Source: Micromonospora sp. NBC_01740 (GTDB taxonomy: Bacteria; Actinomycetota; Actinomycetes; Mycobacteriales; Micromonosporaceae). From it: a stretch of 64,000 nucleotides of DNA. The notes below the pieces were generated by a model. The model did not search any database and had not been told where the DNA came from. It saw only the letters and a program-made list of their open reading frames with translations. The stretch's first letter is position 1. Every line of letters starts with the position of its first letter. Of the stretch, positions 8,163 through 16,754 are shown piece after piece. The stretch spans positions 2,666,001-2,730,000 of the forward strand of contig NZ_CP109150.1 in NCBI RefSeq assembly GCF_035920365.1. The letters run 5' to 3'. A program made the position numbers and the translations under genes.

Positions 8163-9806
8163 GTGGTGGTGCCGTTCCGTGACGCACTGTCGCAGATGCT
8201 CAAGGCGCGCTTCCCGGTCCTCTACGTCGAGTCGTCCGAGGAACAGCGGGTGGTCGCCGAGGTCTGCGCCGTCGCCCGGGACGCCACCCTCGTCCGCACG
8301 CCACGGGCGGTGTGGACCTGGTCGCTGACGACGGGGCTCGTGCAACCCGACGGCGTCGCCCGCAAGGGCACCACCGACCCGGAGGACGCGCTGGCCGCCG
8401 TGCTGCGCCTCGACCACCCCAGCGTGCTGATCTTCAAGGACCTGCACCCGGCGCACGGCAGCAGCGACCGGCCGGGCACCCCCGGCGTGGTCCGCCGGCT
8501 GCGGGACGTGGTGGCGGCCTTCAAGGCCGGCCCGGTGCCGCGCACCCTCGTCCTGGTCTCGCCGGTGCTGCACATCCCGGTGGAGCTGGAGAAGGACGTG
8601 ACGATCATCGACTTCCCGCTGCCCACCGAGACGGAGATCCGGCGGGTGCTCGACGGCATGATCGCCGCCAACTCCGCCGGCGGCCGGATCCGCGTCGCCC
8701 TGGACGACCTCGGCCGGGAACGGCTCGCCAAGGCGGCCCTCGGGCTCACCCTGCACGAGGCGGAGAACGCGTTCGCCCGCGCCATGGTCAACGACGGCGT
8801 GCTCGACGGCAGAGACCTCGCGGTCGTGCACGAGGAGAAGCGGCAGACCGTACGCAAGTCGGGGCTGCTGGAGTTCGTCGACGCCCCGGTCGACCTCGCC
8901 GACGTCGGCGGGCTGGAGAACCTGAAGCGGTGGCTGGCCAAGCGGGACGGTTCCTGGCTGGCCGAGGCGGCGGCGTACGGGCTGCCCGCGCCCCGGGGCG
9001 TCCTGATCACCGGCGTGCCCGGCTGCGGCAAGTCGCTGACCGCGAAGGCGATCGCCTCGGCCTGGGGCCTGCCGCTGCTGCGGCTGGACGTCGGCCGGGT
9101 CTTCGCCGGGCTCGTCGGGTCGAGTGAGCAGAACATGCGCACCGCCATCCGGACCGCCGAGGCGACCGCACCCTGCGTGCTGTGGGTCGACGAGATCGAG
9201 AAGGGCTTCGTCGGCGGGGCCAACGACTCCGGCACCTCCGCCCGGGTCTTCGGCTCCTTCCTGACCTGGATGCAGGAGAAGTCCCGGCCCGTCTTCGTCA
9301 TCGCGACCGCCAACGACTTCGAACGGCTGCCCCCGGAACTGCTCCGCAAGGGGCGCTTCGACGAGATCTTCTTCGTCGACCTGCCGACCCGCGCGGAACG
9401 CGCGTCGATCTGGCGGGTCCACCTCGCCCGGCGGCTGCGCAACCCGGCCGTCGCCGGTGCCCTGACGCCCGACGACGCCCTGCTCGGCGAACTCGCCGGA
9501 CTCAGCGAGGGCTACTCGGGGGCCGAGATCGAGCAGGCCGTCGTCGGCGGGCTCTTCGACGCCTTCGCCGAACGGCGTCCGCTGCGCCGCGACGACCTGG
9601 TCCGGGCACTGGTCAGCATGGTGCCGCTCAGTGTCACCCAGGCGGAACGCATCGACGCCGTACGCTCCTGGGCCGACGCCCGCGCCGTCGCCGCCACCGC
9701 CGCCGAGGACTGGGACCTCGGTGGTCGTCCCGTCGGCCCGGGCGGCGCCCGCCCCGGCGGTCCGGGGCAGCAACGGGGGCAGGGCGGGCGAGCGGTCGAG
9801 TTCTAG
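8163..9806 (+). CDS. Ycf46-like AAA+ ATPase, first gene of a five-gene operon
   Basis: A 547-residue ATPase. The N-terminal half (about 1-240) is an all-alpha/beta regulatory region seen in Ycf46-like proteins. The C-terminal half is an AAA+ module with Walker A GVPGCGKS (Lys290), Walker [10 protein letters not shown] (Asp343, Glu344), sensor-like ATANDF and the [14 protein letters not shown] segment. Three consecutive GTG codons begin at 8163 behind GGGAGGGGG; the first is annotated. Ycf46 proteins in cyanobacteria and plastids lack a firmly assigned activity. AAA+ proteins remodel partners with ATP, so the downstream DUF1257 and DUF2997 proteins are natural candidates. The operon continues 32 bp later. 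Confidence 0.85.
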   Translation: MVVPFRDALSQMLKARFPVLYVESSEEQRVVAEVCAVARDATLVRTPRAVWTWSLTTGLVQPDGVARKGTTDPEDALAAVLRLDHPSVLIFKDLHPAHGSSDRPGTPGVVRRLRDVVAAFKAGPVPRTLVLVSPVLHIPVELEKDVTIIDFPLPTETEIRRVLDGMIAANSAGGRIRVALDDLGRERLAKAALGLTLHEAENAFARAMVNDGVLDGRDLAVVHEEKRQTVRKSGLLEFVDAPVDLADVGGLENLKRWLAKRDGSWLAEAAAYGLPAPRGVLITGVPGCGKSLTAKAIASAWGLPLLRLDVGRVFAGLVGSSEQNMRTAIRTAEATAPCVLWVDEIEKGFVGGANDSGTSARVFGSFLTWMQEKSRPVFVIATANDFERLPPELLRKGRFDEIFFVDLPTRAERASIWRVHLARRLRNPAVAGALTPDDALLGELAGLSEGYSGAEIEQAVVGGLFDAFAERRPLRRDDLVRALVSMVPLSVTQAERIDAVRSWADARAVAATAAEDWDLGGRPVGPGGARPGGPGQQRGQGGRAVEF

Positions 9807-9838
9807 TCTGTGGGTCGAAACCGAGGGAGGGGGCCCCG

Positions 9839-10291
9839 ATGAGCGTCTCACTGATACTCCTGCCGCTGGCCGTCGCCGCCGTCGCCGCGACGCACGCCGC
9901 GACCGCCGGACGGGACGGGGAGGGGCACGTCGTCTGCCAGGTGCAGACCCGGATGCGGGACGAGACGCTGCTCGTCGCCGCGCTGCGCGACACCGGCGCG
10001 GTGGTCACCACCGAACCGGACGCCGTCATCGCGGACTGGGCCGACGTGCGGGCCGGCTTCCGGCGCGGCGAGGACGGCATCTGGTCGGCGCACTTCACGG
10101 GCGAGGTCGACGAGCCGCGGGCCGTCGAGGCGGTCCGGGCCATCGACGCCGCGTACGGGCGGCAGGTCCAGCGGGCCGTGCTGGAGCGGCTGCGCGAGCA
10201 GGCCCCCGCCGCCGGGCTGCGGCTGGAGTCCGAACAGGTCACCGAGGACGCGAGCGTCCGCCTGGTGTTCGCCGTCGAGGGCAGGTCGTGA
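9839..10291 (+). CDS. DUF1257 (Ycf35-like) family protein
   Basis: A 150-residue protein. Residues 1-25 form a hydrophobic, Ala-rich stretch, and the rest fits the DUF1257/Ycf35 pattern: an alternating beta-alpha region containing RDETLLVAALRDTGA near residue 40 and a C-terminal half (DAAYGRQVQRAVLERLREQA) ending in a beta strand. I assign the family from remembered pattern and from the gene order with Ycf46- and DUF2997-like proteins. It starts 32 bp after the ATPase and its stop shares one base with the next start (TGATG). The function is unknown in all lineages. Confidence 0.65.
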   Translation: MSVSLILLPLAVAAVAATHAATAGRDGEGHVVCQVQTRMRDETLLVAALRDTGAVVTTEPDAVIADWADVRAGFRRGEDGIWSAHFTGEVDEPRAVEAVRAIDAAYGRQVQRAVLERLREQAPAAGLRLESEQVTEDASVRLVFAVEGRS

Positions 10292-10503
10292 TGGGCGGGC
10301 AGCCGCGGATCGTGGTCACCGTGACCAGCGAGGGCGTCGTGAGCGCCGAGACCAGGGACGTGCTCGGCGACGGGTGCCTCGACTACATCGCCGTGCTGGA
10401 GGACCTGCTGGCGGCCCGCACGGTACGCAGCGCGTACACCGCCGACCGCGACCGCGCCGCCGTGCCCGAGCGGCAGGAGCAGCGCGATGTCGAACGCGCC
10501 TAA
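10291..10503 (+). CDS. DUF2997-like small protein
   Basis: A 70-residue protein that reads IVVTVTSEGVVSAET, then GDGCLDYIAVLEDLL, the compact beta-beta-alpha pattern of DUF2997 with its conserved glycine-rich turn and a single cysteine (Cys29). The charged C-terminal tail (50-70) looks disordered. It overlaps the previous gene by one base and the next by 17, so the proteins are probably made in fixed proportion. The size and lone conserved cysteine make it a plausible substrate or carrier for the other operon products, but that is inference. Confidence 0.65.
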   Translation: MGGQPRIVVTVTSEGVVSAETRDVLGDGCLDYIAVLEDLLAARTVRSAYTADRDRAAVPERQEQRDVERA

Positions 10504-11623
10504 CCCCGGCTGGCCGCCCCCGGCCGTCCCCCGGCCGAGCACGACGTGGCAGGTGTTGCAGAGCTGGTGGCTGTTGCTGCCCGTCCTCGGATGCAGCTGC
10601 CTCGGCGGCTTCGGATTCATCTACGTGGGCCTGCGGGCCCAGCGCGCGGCGTGGTGGCTCCCCGGCATCTTCTACACCGTGGTGGGCTCGGCGGCGTTTC
10701 TCGTCGTCGGCGAGTCGGACCAGGAGAGCGCCCTCAGCGACTGGGCGGTCGGCGTGCTCCTGGCCGTGTGGATCGCCAGCATCCTGCATGCCGCGCTGAT
10801 CAATCCGGCGTGGCTGCGCTGGCTCACGGACCGCCGCGCCAGGTTCGCGGCGACGGCGTGGCCCGGCGGCGCGTACCCGCTGGCTCCGCTGCCCGGGGCG
10901 GCTCCCCCCGCCGGCCCGATCCCCCATCCCTACCCGGGCATGTCCCCGACGTATCAGCCCGGTTCGACGGCGGGCTACCCGTCCCCGGCCTACCCGCCGG
11001 GGTACCCGCCCGCGTCGCCCGCCTATCCGCCGGGTTCGCCGGCGTACCCGCCGGGGTCGTCGGCCTACCCGCCCGAGTCGTCCTACCCGCCGGGGTCGCC
11101 GTCCTATCCGTCCGCGTCGTCGTCCTACCCGCCGGGGTCGCCGTCCTATCCGCCCGCGTCGTCGTCCTATCCGCCGGGGTCGCCGGTGTACCCGCCCGCC
11201 TCTACGACGGGACATCCGCCCACGTCGACGGGGTATCCGCCGCTGGCGGCCGACCCGACGTTGGCGCCGGCCGTCGACCCCTTTCCCACCGGGCCGATCA
11301 CGTCGCTTCCGTGGCAGCCGGACGCGCCGGCCCCGGGGCAGCCGGACGCGCCGGCCTCCGGGCCGCCGGCCGGACCGCCGATCGACGTCAACGCGGCCGG
11401 GCCGGGCGACCTCGCGGCGCTGCCCGGCTTCGACCCGCAGCGCGCCCGGCAGGTGCTGGCCGAGCGGGAGCGGCGCGGGTCCTTCGGCAGCCTGGCCGAG
11501 TTCGCCGCCGCCGCCAACCTGGCCCCCCACGAGTACGCGCGCCTGCGCGACGCCGTGGAGTGCGTCCCGCCCGCCGGGCCGGCGCCCGACCGGCCGCCGC
11601 CCGGCCGGGTCCTCGATGTCTGA
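10487..11623 (+). CDS. Membrane protein with PPGS repeats and ComEA-type helix-hairpin-helix
   Basis: A 378-residue protein in three parts. Residues 20-110 carry about three membrane helices (SWWLLLPVLGCSCLGGFGFI and others). Residues 130-290 are a low-complexity region dominated by SPAYPPG-like heptads. Residues 305-370 match the ComEA-type helix-hairpin-helix (DVNAAGPGDLAALPGFDP, then RGSFGSLAEFAAAANL), normally a DNA- or protein-contact module. The ATG lies inside the DUF2997-like gene after a GGAG, and the end overlaps the radical SAM gene by eight bases. It could anchor the operon's soluble proteins at the membrane, with the repeat region as a flexible spacer. Confidence 0.75.
   Translation: MSNAPNPGWPPPAVPRPSTTWQVLQSWWLLLPVLGCSCLGGFGFIYVGLRAQRAAWWLPGIFYTVVGSAAFLVVGESDQESALSDWAVGVLLAVWIASILHAALINPAWLRWLTDRRARFAATAWPGGAYPLAPLPGAAPPAGPIPHPYPGMSPTYQPGSTAGYPSPAYPPGYPPASPAYPPGSPAYPPGSSAYPPESSYPPGSPSYPSASSSYPPGSPSYPPASSSYPPGSPVYPPASTTGHPPTSTGYPPLAADPTLAPAVDPFPTGPITSLPWQPDAPAPGQPDAPASGPPAGPPIDVNAAGPGDLAALPGFDPQRARQVLAERERRGSFGSLAEFAAAANLAPHEYARLRDAVECVPPAGPAPDRPPPGRVLDV
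10973..11205 (+). repeat. Coding heptad repeat array (YPPGS units)
   Basis: About eleven degenerate 21-bp units encode YPPGSPx, YPPASxx and related heptads. Adjacent copies are nearly identical at the DNA level (notably 11091-11190), indicating recent expansion by slippage or unequal crossing-over. Confidence 0.8.
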
Positions 11624-12299
11624 CGAGGGTCCAGGGCCGCGCCCGCCGGTGGGGGTGGAGACGGTGGCGGTGGCGCGCTTCCTGGCCGCCACCCGCGCCG
11701 AGGGCCCGGGCGAGCGGACGGCCGTCTGGGTGCAGGGCTGCGCCATCCGCTGCCCCGGCTGCTTCAACCCGCACCTGTGGAGCTTCCGGGGCGGGGACCG
11801 GGTCGCCCCCGCCGACCTGGTGCGCCGGGCGCTCGACGCCGGCACCGAGGGGCTGACCCTGCTGGGCGGCGAGCCCTTCGACCAGGCCGCCCCGCTGGCG
11901 GCCGTCGCCGCCGGGGTACGCGCCGCCGGGCGTTCGGTGATGACCTTCACGGGCTACACCCGGGCGCAGTTGCACCGGGCGGTCGACGCCGGCCGGGACG
12001 ACGTCGCGGCGCTGCTGGCGGCGACCGACCTCCTCGTCGCCGGGCCGTTCCTGGCCGATCGGATCGACACCGGGCGGCCCTGGGTGGGTTCCACCAACCA
12101 GGAGTTCGTGCTGCTCGGCGACCGCTTCCCGGGACTGCTCGACGAGGTGTCGCACAGCCCGGACCGGGTCGAGGTGACCGTCGACGCCGCCGGCCGGATC
12201 GCGGTGAACGGCTGGGCCGAGGTCGACGCGCTCGACGAACTGCTGGCGTCGGTGACCAGCCCTCGGCCCCGGCCCGCGGGCGTACCCCGGCGAGGGTAG
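11616..12299 (+). CDS. NrdG-like radical SAM protein
   Basis: A 227-residue protein with the radical SAM cluster motif CAIRCPGC (Cys42, Cys46, Cys49), followed by FNPHLWSF and LTLLGGEPFDQ, the arrangement seen in small single-cluster activating enzymes such as NrdG. It should reductively cleave S-adenosylmethionine to generate a 5'-deoxyadenosyl radical. No glycyl-radical enzyme is nearby, so the target is more likely another operon product. It overlaps the preceding gene by eight bases and is the last of the five co-directional genes. The C-terminal region (about 160-227) has no recognised extra cluster. Confidence 0.85.
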   Translation: MSDEGPGPRPPVGVETVAVARFLAATRAEGPGERTAVWVQGCAIRCPGCFNPHLWSFRGGDRVAPADLVRRALDAGTEGLTLLGGEPFDQAAPLAAVAAGVRAAGRSVMTFTGYTRAQLHRAVDAGRDDVAALLAATDLLVAGPFLADRIDTGRPWVGSTNQEFVLLGDRFPGLLDEVSHSPDRVEVTVDAAGRIAVNGWAEVDALDELLASVTSPRPRPAGVPRRG

Positions 12300-12348
12300 C
12301 CGCGCCGGTCCGGCCGGGAGCGCCCCGTGCCGGGCCGCGGCACCCGGC

Positions 12349-12891
12349 TCACTCGGCGATCGGCAGCACGACCTCGTTGTGGCGCAGGAACCACGGCTTC
12401 CACGGCGGATCGAAGCGGGCGTACCGGACCGCGCCGGTGGGGCGCAGCCCGGCCGCGGTGACCGCCCGGCCCAGCGCGGTCGCCCGCCGGTCGAACGCCC
12501 GGGCCGTCCAGCGGCCCGCGAAGCGCGTCGCGGCGGCGAGCTGTGCCGGGACCAACCGGGTGCGCACCCGGGGGTCCGCCGGCTCGGGCAGCGTGTCGGC
12601 GGTGAGGCCCGCCGGCATCACGAGCCACACCAGCCAGCGGCCCGGCCGGTCCCCCTCCTCCTGCACGAACGGGACCGTCATCGCGATCGTCTGCGAGCCC
12701 GTCTCCCGGTCGGTCGCCCGCCGCGCGCGGTTGGCACCGCGCAGGTACGCGCCCAGCGGCCGGAAGGCGTCCCGGGCGGCCTGCTCGAACGCGCCCTCCG
12801 CCCGCACCTCGGCGACCAGGTGGGCCGGGTAGCGGCGCAGCTCGAAGCCGGGGTGCCGGGCCACCACCCGGTACGGCTGCTGCTCGGTCAT
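12349..12891 (-). CDS. SOUL/HEBP-family heme-binding protein
   Basis: This 180-residue protein shows the SOUL pattern: YRVVARHPGFELRRYP near the N-terminus, IAMTVPFVQE in the middle and WFLRHNEVVLPI at the end. The family binds heme or other tetrapyrroles in eukaryotes; bacterial roles are poorly defined. The ATG lies behind GGGGAG. It is the last of a run of minus-strand genes after the ABC exporter and YqeB-like genes, 39 bp downstream, and may be co-transcribed. Confidence 0.85.
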   Translation of the reverse strand: MTEQQPYRVVARHPGFELRRYPAHLVAEVRAEGAFEQAARDAFRPLGAYLRGANRARRATDRETGSQTIAMTVPFVQEEGDRPGRWLVWLVMPAGLTADTLPEPADPRVRTRLVPAQLAAATRFAGRWTARAFDRRATALGRAVTAAGLRPTGAVRYARFDPPWKPWFLRHNEVVLPIAE

Positions 12892-12930
12892 CGCGCGCTC
12901 CCCGTGCCCCGGGCCCCGTCGGGAGCAACG

Positions 12931-13674
12931 CTACCGGCCCTCGACCTCCGGCTCAGCCGAAGTCGCGTCCTCCGACCTGGTGCGCGGGGCGGCACGGGTC
13001 AGCCGCCAGTACTGCCGCCGGCCGTCGTCGCGGACCACCACCCCGGTGCGGCCCAGTTCGCCGCGCAGCTCCCGGGCCTCGCCACCCCGGTCGGCGTCGA
13101 GCGCCCGCTGCCGGGCCCGCAGCAGCGCGTCCGCGCCGGTCGGCAGCCCCGGCAGGTCCGGCACCCACCGCCGGTACGCGTCCCGGTGCGGGTCGCCGTC
13201 GGTCCACGGCCAGCCGTGCGTCCGGAAGGCGTCGCGCAGCCGGTCGACGGCCAGGTCCGACCGCTCCCGGACCAGTTCCTCGTCGTCCGCGCCGAGCAGC
13301 ACCAGGTCCTTGCCGTCGACGAAGACGGCGCGCACCGGTCGCCGCCCGACCTGCCGGTCCTTGCGGTCGCGGCGCAGCCGGACCCGTTCGGTGTCGACGG
13401 TGACGGCGAGCCGTTCGGCGGTGCCGACGGCGGCGACCAGCAGGCCGCCCAGCGTGCCGACGGCCAGCCCGCCGATGCCGGCCTGCGGGTCCGGCAGCCG
13501 GGCGACCAGCTCGAACAGGTCCTGCGCGGGGGCCCAGGACAGCCCGGCGATCCACTCCGCGCCGGCGACGAGCAGCCACCCGGCGCCCGCGCCGAGTGCC
13601 GGGAACCCGCCCCAGAGGATCGCCAGTTCCGCCGCGCCGCCGTCGACGACGGTGGGCGCACCGTAGCCGTCCAC
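12931..13674 (-). CDS. YqeB-family membrane protein
   Basis: About 247 residues with two N-terminal membrane segments (LAILWGGFPALGAGAGWLLV and GGLAVGTLGGLLVAAV) and a soluble C-terminal half with AVFVDGKDLVLLG, then HRDAYRRWVPDLPGL and VVRDDGRRQYWRL. This matches my memory of actinobacterial YqeB-family proteins, of unknown function. The GTG at 13674 is preferred because it overlaps the permease stop by three bases behind a GAGGTG; no other convincing start exists. Overlap with the ABC permease suggests a functional link to the exporter. Confidence 0.65.
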   Translation of the reverse strand: MDGYGAPTVVDGGAAELAILWGGFPALGAGAGWLLVAGAEWIAGLSWAPAQDLFELVARLPDPQAGIGGLAVGTLGGLLVAAVGTAERLAVTVDTERVRLRRDRKDRQVGRRPVRAVFVDGKDLVLLGADDEELVRERSDLAVDRLRDAFRTHGWPWTDGDPHRDAYRRWVPDLPGLPTGADALLRARQRALDADRGGEARELRGELGRTGVVVRDDGRRQYWRLTRAAPRTRSEDATSAEPEVEGR

Positions 13675-13676
13675 CG

Positions 13677-14474
13677 TCAGGACACCTCGCGCCGCAGCGT
13701 GCGGATCAGCCCCGCGACCAGCGGCACGGCCAGCCAGACCAGCAGCGACACGGCGAACCGTCCCCACTGCCCGGCGGTGACGTCGGGCGTGAGCAGCGGC
13801 TCCATGGTGCGGCCCGTGTCCAGCCAGCCCGCCGGGCCGCGCAGCGGCCGGATCATCTCGCCGAGGATCGACCAGACGGTCGGCAGCAGCAGGTAGCCGA
13901 CGATCGCCAGCGGGGTGTTGAGCAGCAGCAGGCCGAAGCCGGCCCCCATCAGCACGTTGGCCACCTGGAGCGCCACGGCGTGCAGCACCAGGGCCCACTC
14001 CATGCGCCAGGTGCCGGCGCCGCCGGTGGCCGCGGCGACGAGCGTGCCGGCGGCGGCCACGCCGAGGCTCACCAGCACCGACGCCAGGGCCGCCAGCACC
14101 ATCGCGACCAGCTTCGCGACGATCACCCGGCCCCGCCGGGGCACCAGGGCGAACGTGGTGAGCGCCGTGCGCTGGGACCACTCCCCGGTGATCGACAGGA
14201 TGCCCAGCACGGGCAGCAGCAGGCCGATCGGCAGCATCGAGGGGAGGAAGAAGTTGGGGAAGGTCTGCTCGGCGTCGTCCGACCAGATCAACTGGACCAC
14301 CACGAGGGCGGCGGCGAGCAGCCCGATGGTGATCAGCAGCCAGAGCCCGGCCCGGGTGTCGACGAGCTTGCGCAGCTCCACGCCGGTGAGCCGGAGCAGC
14401 GACGGCCGGCGTACGCCGGAATGGCGCTGGGGCGCGGTGGTGGCGGGCGGGCTGGCGGTGGTGGCGGTGGTCAT
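13677..14474 (-). CDS. ABC-2-type transporter permease
   Basis: A 265-residue integral membrane protein with six predicted helices, including GLWLLITIGLLAAALVVVQL and the ABC-2 hallmark loop LSITGEWSQRTALTTFALVP. It should form the membrane channel partnering the ATPase encoded immediately upstream, with which it shares an ATGA overlap. Substrate unknown; ABC-2 exporters next to NarL-type two-component systems often export antimicrobial or lipid compounds. Confidence 0.88.
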   Translation of the reverse strand: MTTATTASPPATTAPQRHSGVRRPSLLRLTGVELRKLVDTRAGLWLLITIGLLAAALVVVQLIWSDDAEQTFPNFFLPSMLPIGLLLPVLGILSITGEWSQRTALTTFALVPRRGRVIVAKLVAMVLAALASVLVSLGVAAAGTLVAAATGGAGTWRMEWALVLHAVALQVANVLMGAGFGLLLLNTPLAIVGYLLLPTVWSILGEMIRPLRGPAGWLDTGRTMEPLLTPDVTAGQWGRFAVSLLVWLAVPLVAGLIRTLRREVS

Positions 14475-15367
14475 CGGACGGCCTCCTGGGTCGACGCGCC
14501 GGCGGTCAGGGTGAGGAAGAGCTGTTCCAGGCCGCCGCTGCCGGCGGACCGCAGTTCGGTGAGGGCGACGCCGGCGTCGGCGGCGGCCTGCCCGACCGCC
14601 TCGGCGTCGGCGTGGACCAGCAGCCCCTCGGTGCCCTCGGTGGCCGTCAGCCCGGCCCGCTCCAACGCGCCGCGCAGCGCCCCGCCGTCGCGGGCCCGCA
14701 CCAGCGTCCCGCCGCCGGCCAGCAACTCGGCCTTGTCGCCCTGGGCCACGATCCGGCCGCCCCCGATGACCACCAGCTGGTCCGCGACCGCCTCCACCTC
14801 GCGCAGCAGGTGGGAGGAGAGCAGCACGGTGCCGCCCCGGTCGGCGAAGTCGCGCAGCAGGCCGCGCATCCAGAAGATCCCCTCCGGGTCCAGGCCGTTG
14901 GCCGGCTCGTCGAGGATCAGCACCCGGGGGTCGCCCAGCAGCGCGTGCGCGAGGCCGAGCCGCTGCCGCATCCCCAACGAGTACGCCCGGAGGCGGCGCT
15001 TCGCCGCGACCTCGTTCAGCCCGACCAGGTCGAGCTTGGTGGCGACCTGCCGGCGGTCCACGCCCATGGTGGCCGCGGCCACGGTCAGCGCCTCCCGCCC
15101 GGTGCGCCCGGCGTGCTGGGCCGAGGCGTCCAGCAGCACGCCGACCTCCCGCCCTGGGTTGGGCAGTTCCCGGTACGGCCGGCCGCCGACCGTCGCGCCG
15201 CCGCCGCTGGGCGGGGTGAGCCCGCAGATCATCCGCATGGTGGTGGACTTGCCGGCGCCGTTCGGTCCCAGGAAGCCGGTGACGGTGCCCGGCTCGCAGC
15301 GGAACGACACGTCGTCGACGGCGGTGTGCCGCCCGTACCGTTTGGTGAGGTGTTCCACGCTGATCAT
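14471..15367 (-). CDS. ABC transporter ATP-binding protein
   Basis: A 298-residue ATPase with Walker A GPNGAGKST, signature SLGMRQRLGLAHALLG and Walker B VLILDEPANGLDPEG. It is the DrrA/CcmA-like type that energises ABC-2 permeases. The ATG giving MISVEHLTKRYG is preferred over a GTG nine bases upstream. The gene is divergent from the histidine kinase at 15501 across 133 bp, so the two-component system probably controls this transporter. Confidence 0.9.
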   Translation of the reverse strand: MISVEHLTKRYGRHTAVDDVSFRCEPGTVTGFLGPNGAGKSTTMRMICGLTPPSGGGATVGGRPYRELPNPGREVGVLLDASAQHAGRTGREALTVAAATMGVDRRQVATKLDLVGLNEVAAKRRLRAYSLGMRQRLGLAHALLGDPRVLILDEPANGLDPEGIFWMRGLLRDFADRGGTVLLSSHLLREVEAVADQLVVIGGGRIVAQGDKAELLAGGGTLVRARDGGALRGALERAGLTATEGTEGLLVHADAEAVGQAAADAGVALTELRSAGSGGLEQLFLTLTAGASTQEAVR

Positions 15368-15488
15368 GCCGGCCACGCTGCCGGAGCCACCCGGTCGCGC
15401 GCTGCGGCCGACGGTCTCGTCCGGCGGCTACCTTGGTCGACGCCAGGGTCTCGACTTTGGTAGCTGGTCGGTTCGCCGGGCGGCTGCC

Positions 15489-15494
15489 TAGCAT
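15489..15494 (+). promoter_or_regulatory. -10 box of a leaderless promoter (TAGCAT)
   Basis: TAGCAT lies six bases before the GTG start of the histidine kinase, and no ribosome-binding site is present. No convincing -35 was found. Confidence 0.5.
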
Positions 15495-15500
15495 GGTCGC

Positions 15501-16754
15501 GTGACCAGTGCCGCCGTACCGGAGCACCCCTGGCTGCTGCCGGGGGCGCTGAGCGTCGATCCGGCGGCGCGGGTGGGGCGGGGGCCGCGTCGCACCACCC
15601 GCGACTGGGTGGTGGACGGCTTCTGCTTCCTGCTCTCCCTCGGCTGGGTCCTGCTCGCCACGGCCGACGCGGCCTCGGCCGACCCGGAGTTCGCCACGCC
15701 GCTGCCGCAGCGCTGGATGGTCCCGGTCGACGCCCTGCTCGGGCTCGCCTGCTGCGCGCTGATCTGGCTGCGGCGCCGGTGGCCGGTGGGGCTCGCCGTC
15801 GCGACCGTGCCGCTGACGCTGTTCTCGATGGCGGCGGCGATCCCGCTGCTGATCATCTACTTCACCGTGGTGGTGCACCGGCGCACGGCCGTCGCGCTGG
15901 GATTGACCGCCGCCGGCCTGGTCACCAACTTCGCCTTCAGCTACCTGCGCCCGGACCCGCAGATGCCGTACTGGGCGACCACCGTCTGGGGGGTGGTGCT
16001 CAGCCTCTCCGTGCTGGCGTGGGGGATGTTCGTCCGGGCCCGGCGGCAGCTCGTCGTGTCGCTGCGCGAGCGCGCCGAGCGGGCCGAGGCGGAGCAGCAG
16101 TTGCGGGTGGCGCAGGCCCGGCACCTGGAGCGCACCCGCATCGCCCGCGAGATGCACGACGTGCTGGCGCACCGGATCTCGCTGCTCAGCCTGCACGCCG
16201 GCGCGCTGGAGTTCCGGCCGGACGCGCCGCCGGAGGAGGTGGCGCGGGCGGCCGGGGTGATCCGGGGCAGCGCCCACGCCGCGTTGCAGGATCTGCGCGA
16301 GGTGATCGGGGTGCTCCGCGCGGAGACCACCGCCGAGGAGGATCCCGAGCGACCGCAGCCCACCCTGGGCGATCTGCCGGCGCTCGTCGAGGAGTCCCGG
16401 TCGGCCGGGGCGCGGATCGGCGTCCGCGAGGTGGTCACCTTGGCGGAACGGGTGCCCGCTGCGGTGGGGCGCAGCGTCTACCGGATCGTGCAGGAGGGGC
16501 TCACCAACGCCCGTAAGCACGCCGCCGGCGCGGCGGTCACCGTCGACGTGGCCGGCGCCCCCGGCGACGGGCTGACCGTGGAGATCCGCAACCGGTGGCC
16601 GGTCGGCGGCATCGCCGGCCCGGAGATCCCCGGCGCCGGCACCGGCCTGGTCGGCATCGCGGAGCGGGTCAGCCTGGCCGGCGGCCGGCTGGAGTACGGG
16701 CGGGACGACGCGGGCGACTTCCGGCTGGCCGCCTGGCTGCCGTGGCCGGCGTGA
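15501..16754 (+). CDS. NarL-type sensor histidine kinase
   Basis: A 417-residue kinase with about five N-terminal membrane helices (residues 38-180), a HisKA_3 dimerisation and phosphoacceptor segment (IAREMHDVLAHRISLLSLHA; His near residue 219) and a C-terminal HATPase domain (NARKHAAGA, GTGLVGIAERV). Little extracellular sequence is present, so it likely senses a membrane or envelope signal. Its stop overlaps the response-regulator start. The divergent ABC exporter is the probable target. Confidence 0.9.
   Translation: MTSAAVPEHPWLLPGALSVDPAARVGRGPRRTTRDWVVDGFCFLLSLGWVLLATADAASADPEFATPLPQRWMVPVDALLGLACCALIWLRRRWPVGLAVATVPLTLFSMAAAIPLLIIYFTVVVHRRTAVALGLTAAGLVTNFAFSYLRPDPQMPYWATTVWGVVLSLSVLAWGMFVRARRQLVVSLRERAERAEAEQQLRVAQARHLERTRIAREMHDVLAHRISLLSLHAGALEFRPDAPPEEVARAAGVIRGSAHAALQDLREVIGVLRAETTAEEDPERPQPTLGDLPALVEESRSAGARIGVREVVTLAERVPAAVGRSVYRIVQEGLTNARKHAAGAAVTVDVAGAPGDGLTVEIRNRWPVGGIAGPEIPGAGTGLVGIAERVSLAGGRLEYGRDDAGDFRLAAWLPWPA

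Noticed and set aside
10973..11205. Periodic array that could be mistaken for a CRISPR or minisatellite
   Set aside because: Units are 21 bp, contiguous with no spacers, and in frame with a coding sequence.
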